This document shows, one piece after another, positions 6,109 to 9,636 of a stretch of DNA of 9,636 bases; the stretch's first letter is position 1, and the number at the start of each line of letters is the position of its first letter. The position numbers and the translations under genes were made by a program. Below the pieces are notes generated by a model that worked only from the letters and a program-made list of their open reading frames with translations, was not told where the DNA came from and ran no database searches. The DNA comes from Eggerthellaceae bacterium (lineage in GTDB: Bacteria > Actinomycetota > Coriobacteriia > Coriobacteriales > Eggerthellaceae): the NCBI GenBank assembly GCA_003452695.1, contig DMNP01000168.1, positions 1 through 9,636 of the forward strand, read 5' to 3'.

Positions 6109-7680
6109 ATGAAATTATCTTTGCGTTTCATCGCCAATAAGCTGGCGTTTTCTTACAATGTTGAGGTTTTGAACGAAGACCCTTCAGTCGCATACGGCAC
6201 CGTCAGGCTTTTCGATAGCGCCCTGAGCACTTCGACAAAATACGACCCCATCGTCATCGTTCCCGAACAATTCGACAGCGACGCCATCGCCCCCGACTTT
6301 GCGGGAATCATTTGGCTCGGAGCCAACCGTCCCGATACCGACCAGCCGACAATCTGGTTTAAGGAGTCGGTCAGCCCCTTCCTCATCCTCGATCGCATGC
6401 AGAACTTCTTCGATATGCATAACAAATGGTGCGACATCGTACGCGAAAAGCTGCTCGACCAGGTGACGTTCACCGATGTCGTGCCCCTCTTGTCTCACGT
6501 TACGATTAACCCGTTCTATTATGCCGACGCCGGTTTCCGCACACTGGCCATCAAGGAGGACGACACGCTTTACGCTTCGAGCAGCTCCTGGCGCATGCAA
6601 ACAGAGATCGGGCGCCATCCTGTAGAGATTCTTTCCAAGTTCATAACGAGCGGAGAACTCGACGAGGTTAACGAGCGCCACGATGCATGGCTGTTCGATA
6701 GCAGCACATTTCATACGCCGTTTGTGAGCAAGACAATCTTTTGTCAGGGCGACGTGTTCGGTCACCTGTTCATCGTTGAAACCTATCCCGACCAGGAAAT
6801 ATTCGACATCGAAATACTCGAGCAATTCGGGAATCTGCTCGAAGCGTACTTGAACCTCTCTTCGCTGTCGTACTCTTCCACGGGGCGCCCCTTCGAGCCA
6901 CTGCTCGTAAGCCAGCTTACCAGCGCCCCGCGCAATGCCTCCGAAACCGACTACTTGCTGAAGCTGCTCTCGTGGCGCAAGAGCGACCACTATCGCATCG
7001 TTTTGTTCCAACCGATAGCTCCGCACCAGGACAACGGCTCGTCATCGGCTTCTCCGGCTGAAATTCAGGCAATCGAGGACAACCTTTCCTCGAGCAAGGC
7101 ATTCATGTTCGACGACAGGCTCGTATGCGTGATAAATGCGAACAAGCCAGAAGCCATTTCCGTCGAAGACACCATCGTGCACCTCTGCGAGCGTTTTGGC
7201 TGGAAATCCGCCCTAAGCGACCTCGGACATTCGTTCGACTCTCTGAAATCGCTCTACAAGCGCGCTTCTATCACGATGCAGACCGGGTTGGACAACGACA
7301 CGGTATCGCTCTTGTACCGCTTTGAAGATTACCGACTCGACATTCTGTTCTCGACGCTCTTGAAGAACACCGACGCGGACTTCCTTATACACGACGACCT
7401 GCGCGCGCTTTTAACCCACGACGCAGAGAACGGCTCGGAGCTTGCCATGACCTTGAAGGTTTACCTCGATTGCGAGCGCAACAACTCGCGCACGGCAGAC
7501 ACTTTGTTTCTGCACCGCAACTCCGTGAACTATCGTCTGGATAAAATAAGGTCGCTAATCACCAGCGACCTGGATGATCCCGAAAATCGATTGTTTCTCA
7601 TGCTGTCTATCTACCTGTGGCAACACAGCAATGGCGAATTCCAAAGCGATAGTTTCGCGCCACCCGAACAAGAACCCTAA
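6109..7680 (+). CDS. PucR/CdaR-type transcriptional regulator
   Basis: 523 residues from the preferred start, the only plus-strand gene. The C-terminus carries the PucR-type helix-turn-helix: LKVYLDCERNNSRTADTLF followed by LHRNSVNYRLDKIRSLI (about residues 449-484), where NRxxTA- and HRNTVxYRL-like signatures are plain. Before it, about residues 285-395 resemble the degenerate GGDEF-like CdaR region (SALSDLGHSFDSLKSLYKRA). The N-terminal 270 residues are a sensing region I do not recognise; FNNxF-like helices at 90-130 and a GAF-like stretch (VFGHLFIVE, about 216-224) are suggestive only. No membrane segment or signal peptide is seen. The frame opens at 6076, but the ATG at 6109 follows AGGGGG with a 4-nt spacer. 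Relatives often activate catabolic genes when they bind the substrate. Its divergent position next to repeats suggests control of the URO-D and transporter genes and of itself. Confidence 0.9.
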   Translation: MKLSLRFIANKLAFSYNVEVLNEDPSVAYGTVRLFDSALSTSTKYDPIVIVPEQFDSDAIAPDFAGIIWLGANRPDTDQPTIWFKESVSPFLILDRMQNFFDMHNKWCDIVREKLLDQVTFTDVVPLLSHVTINPFYYADAGFRTLAIKEDDTLYASSSSWRMQTEIGRHPVEILSKFITSGELDEVNERHDAWLFDSSTFHTPFVSKTIFCQGDVFGHLFIVETYPDQEIFDIEILEQFGNLLEAYLNLSSLSYSSTGRPFEPLLVSQLTSAPRNASETDYLLKLLSWRKSDHYRIVLFQPIAPHQDNGSSSASPAEIQAIEDNLSSSKAFMFDDRLVCVINANKPEAISVEDTIVHLCERFGWKSALSDLGHSFDSLKSLYKRASITMQTGLDNDTVSLLYRFEDYRLDILFSTLLKNTDADFLIHDDLRALLTHDAENGSELAMTLKVYLDCERNNSRTADTLFLHRNSVNYRLDKIRSLITSDLDDPENRLFLMLSIYLWQHSNGEFQSDSFAPPEQEP

Positions 7681-7953
7681 GGCCAGCGCGTTTGCCGACA
7701 CGTTTCTTCTACACGAGGAAGACGACGGAAGCCTATTAACGGCGGGGATGATGCAAACCGCATGCGGGCTTGCTTGGGGATAACCGCATACGGATGCAAC
7801 GTCGCCTTCCCCGTTGCCTCTAGGAGGTTATGTGTTCCAAACGCATGAATCAACGTCGAACGCGAACAACGTCGATGCAGCACCTTGATGCAAAACCGCC
7901 AAAAAAACGGCATCCGAAAACCGGCTTGAATGGCTGTACCTAAAACACCGGGC
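7681..7953. other. Convergent intergenic region with short repeats
   Basis: The 273-nt gap between the 3' ends of the regulator and the acyl-CoA dehydrogenase holds no convincing gene. AACCGCATGCGG (7756-7767) recurs as AACCGCATACGG (7782-7793); the first contains a perfect 10-bp palindrome. A related string, GATGCAA(A)ACCGC, appears at 7750-7761 and 7887-7899. GCAACG/CGTTGC (7796-7801, 7812-7817) forms a small stem. A run of seven T on the minus strand (7907-7901) follows only a 3-bp stem, so no clear terminator is called for either gene. Confidence 0.4.
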
Positions 7954-9111
7954 CTACCAGCGCCGCGTGCCCGCCTTGCGCACGATGGCCTTGGCCACCA
8001 CGCGGGCCATCACCTCGTCGGTGCCCCAGGCTATCTGGTTGCCGCGGCAATCCTGCCAGATGCGCGACACGCGCGTCTGGTCGGTATACCCGATGCCGCC
8101 GAACACCTGCAGGGCGTCGGATGCCACCTGCACCGCAAGGGAGGGAACCGTGCGCTTGGCAAGGGCGGTGTCCAGGTCGAAATCGCGGGAATCGCGGTCG
8201 GCGGAACGCGCGGCCTGGAACGTGAGCGCCAGGATGGTGCGCACGCGCGATTCCATGTCGGCCAGCTTCTCCTGAATCTGAGGCAGGCTGACCAGCTGTC
8301 GGCCCTTCACCGTGTGCTCGGCCGCATGCACCACCGCGTCGTCCAAGGCGGCCAACGCAAGCCCGGCGCTGGACGCGCACACCAGCACGCGCCCCAGGCC
8401 GAACTGACGCTTCATCATGGCGTTCAGCTTGCCTTCGGTCTGAATCTGCCATTCGGGGTTCAGCTTCACGTGGTCGAAGGTAAGCGACGCCGAGGCCAGC
8501 ATGTCCTGGCCGATGGTGTTCAGCGGCATGGTGGACACGCCTTCGCTGCGCACGGGCACGAGCCAAAGCGACATGCCGCCGTCCATCTGGCCGAACATCG
8601 GGTCGCGGGCCAACACCAGCGTGTTGTCGGCGAACTCGCCGCTGCTGACGTAAGTCTTTTCGCCATCCAGGTAGATGCCGTCGGCCTCGGAGGTGACCTG
8701 CGTGCGCACGGCTTGCGTGTCGGTGCCGGCGTTCGGTTCGGTGAAGGCCTGCGAGAACAGCACGCGGCCCGTGTGGGAATACAGGTCTTCCACGATTTCA
8801 TCCTGCGATACCTGGCGCATGGACGACAACAGCGCGAGCGCCGTCATGTCCGACTGGAACGGCAACGATGCGCCGGCGCGACGCACCATGGCCATGATAA
8901 GCGTGACACGGTCCAAGAACGGGCAGTCGTTGCCGCCGACGCTTCGCGGCAGCACGTAGCCTGCCAGATCGCTTGCATAGAAGGCGTCGTACACGCGCGT
9001 GGGCAGCCCACGCGAGCGGCACCACTGCTTTATGGACGGTTCGTCGAAGTGCTCGTCGCAGAACGCATCGACCAGGTTTATGACGCGCTTTTGGCCATCG
9101 GTCTGTTCCAT
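7954..9111 (-). CDS. Acyl-CoA dehydrogenase-fold flavoprotein (possible enoyl-CoA reductase); usual catalytic Glu absent
   Basis: 385 residues, full length for the family. FAD-dependent members exchange electrons with an electron-transfer flavoprotein while oxidising acyl-CoA or, in some anaerobes, reducing enoyl-CoA. The first family signature is intact (AFTEPNAGTDTQA, about 122-134) and the second nearly so (QVFGGIGYTDQTRVSRIWQD, about 335-354). The Glu that acts as base in medium-chain enzymes sits in YEGT; here the site reads AWGT. The alternative helix-G Glu of isovaleryl/long-chain enzymes (LxxER-type) falls at FGLGR, a Gly. So neither usual base is present. The frame opens at TTG 9117, but ATG 9111 has AGGGG 6 nt upstream, overlapping the ligase stop codon; only 9 nt separate the genes, so they are co-transcribed and probably translationally coupled. 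With the nearby transferase and dehydratase, enoyl-CoA reduction is the likely job; beta-oxidation is the alternative. Confidence 0.9.
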   Translation of the reverse strand: MEQTDGQKRVINLVDAFCDEHFDEPSIKQWCRSRGLPTRVYDAFYASDLAGYVLPRSVGGNDCPFLDRVTLIMAMVRRAGASLPFQSDMTALALLSSMRQVSQDEIVEDLYSHTGRVLFSQAFTEPNAGTDTQAVRTQVTSEADGIYLDGEKTYVSSGEFADNTLVLARDPMFGQMDGGMSLWLVPVRSEGVSTMPLNTIGQDMLASASLTFDHVKLNPEWQIQTEGKLNAMMKRQFGLGRVLVCASSAGLALAALDDAVVHAAEHTVKGRQLVSLPQIQEKLADMESRVRTILALTFQAARSADRDSRDFDLDTALAKRTVPSLAVQVASDALQVFGGIGYTDQTRVSRIWQDCRGNQIAWGTDEVMARVVAKAIVRKAGTRRW

Positions 9112-9120
9112 TGACAACCC

Positions 9121-9636
9121 CTATCGTCGTGCGGCATCGCGGCCGCTTTGCTTCATCGCTTCCAACACGGTTCTGCGCAGCGCAGCCTTGTCGGTCTTGT
9201 CGCTTGCCAGGCGCGGCAGGCGGTCCATCTTCATGACGACGTCGGGAATCTTGCACTTCTCCAGACGCCCCTTGGCCCACGCGCGCAAATCGGAGGCCGA
9301 CGCGTCGCAGCCGTCCTTTTCCACCACGCACAGGCACGTGCGCTCGCCCAGCTCCGGGTCGGGATAGCCCACCAGGCAGCTTTCGGCCACGCCTTCGTGC
9401 TGCTGGTAGGCGTTTTCCACCTCGGCGGGAAAGATGTTCACGCCGCCGCGAATGACGATGTCCTTTATGCGGCCGACGATGTAGTAGTTGCCATCGTCGT
9501 CCATGCGCGCCACGTCGCCCGAATGGAACCATCCGTCTTCGTCCACGCCCGGGTCCAGCGTGCCGTCTTCCTTCAGCAGGCCGTCCATCATCGCCACCGA
9601 TTTGCACAGCACCTCGCCGGTCTGCGGGTCCAGCTT
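9121..9636 (-). CDS. AMP-forming acyl-CoA ligase (ANL superfamily), C-terminal part, cut by the right edge
   Basis: The last 171 residues of an ANL-superfamily acid:CoA ligase; the frame stays open to the right edge. Such enzymes adenylate a carboxylic acid with ATP and then form the CoA thioester in the cytoplasm. Visible are GWFHSGDVARMDDDGNYYIV (with the ATP-ribose-contacting Asp of the SGD motif), the hinge and A8 motif GRIKDIVIRGGVNIFPAEVE, and near the C-terminus LPRLASDKTDKAALR. That last stretch holds the expected catalytic Lys (SDK), although the usual Gly before it is Asp. The gene precedes the acyl-CoA dehydrogenase in the same direction by 9 nt, which marks an operon. Substrate class cannot be judged because the acid-binding N-terminal part is missing. 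Confidence 0.92.
   Translation of the reverse strand, partial: KLDPQTGEVLCKSVAMMDGLLKEDGTLDPGVDEDGWFHSGDVARMDDDGNYYIVGRIKDIVIRGGVNIFPAEVENAYQQHEGVAESCLVGYPDPELGERTCLCVVEKDGCDASASDLRAWAKGRLEKCKIPDVVMKMDRLPRLASDKTDKAALRRTVLEAMKQSGRDAARR

Noticed and set aside
7677..7913. Small minus-strand frame of 78 codons in the convergent gap
   Set aside because: It has no convincing ribosome site and a basic, unpatterned translation, and it overlaps the regulator's stop region.
7901..7930. Possible intrinsic terminator of the acyl-CoA dehydrogenase (T7 on the minus strand)
   Set aside because: Only a 3-bp stem (CGG-ATG-CCG) precedes the T-run, too weak to call.
7930..9114. Long plus-strand open frame (394 codons) opposite the acyl-CoA dehydrogenase
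   Set aside because: It is a full-length shadow of a gene with both family signatures; the translation is low in hydrophobic core pattern and has no known motif.

Overview
The window looks like chromosomal DNA from an anaerobic, fairly GC-rich bacterium. A gut actinobacterium of the Eggerthellaceae/Coriobacteriia type is my best guess. The grounds are a 2-hydroxyacyl-CoA dehydratase subunit (an oxygen-sensitive enzyme family), FldA/HadA-like CoA chemistry, the base composition and the mix of families. This is inference; there is no rRNA or marker gene to confirm it. Seven genes lie on the minus strand and one, a PucR-type regulator, on the plus strand. No tRNA, rRNA, CRISPR array, transposase or integrase is visible.

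Layout, left to right: 1-373 (-), N-terminal part of a 2-hydroxyacyl-CoA dehydratase subunit running off the left edge; 513-1754 (-), family III CoA-transferase of FldA/HadA type; 1978-3252 (-), arylamine N-acetyltransferase fold fused to a universal-stress-protein domain, with the catalytic Cys replaced by Ser; 3377-4750 (-), GPH/MelB-type MFS transporter; 4923-5921 (-), URO-D-fold protein of the methyltransferase-like branch; 5922-6108, divergent control region with several inverted repeats; 6109-7680 (+), PucR/CdaR-type regulator; 7954-9111 (-), acyl-CoA dehydrogenase; 9121-9636 (-), C-terminal part of an acyl-CoA ligase running off the right edge.

The outer genes (ligase, acyl-CoA dehydrogenase, CoA-transferase, dehydratase) are the parts of a reductive 2-hydroxyacid pathway of the kind known for aryllactates and 2-hydroxyisocaproate. 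A ligase primes the CoA pool, the transferase moves CoA onto the hydroxyacid, the dehydratase makes the enoyl-CoA, and a flavoprotein reduces the enoyl-CoA. The substrate cannot be read from the sequence.

The inner block (about 1800-7930) is visibly lower in GC and carries a transporter, a URO-D-like protein, the NAT-USP fusion and a regulator. It looks like a separate substrate-responsive module lying inside the CoA gene set. Four minus-strand genes have a GC-rich stem-loop just after the stop codon, and two of these stem-loops share sequence. The most unusual points are the Cys-to-Ser NAT fused to a Usp domain, an acyl-CoA dehydrogenase lacking Glu at both usual catalytic-base positions, and the inverted-repeat control region next to the regulator.
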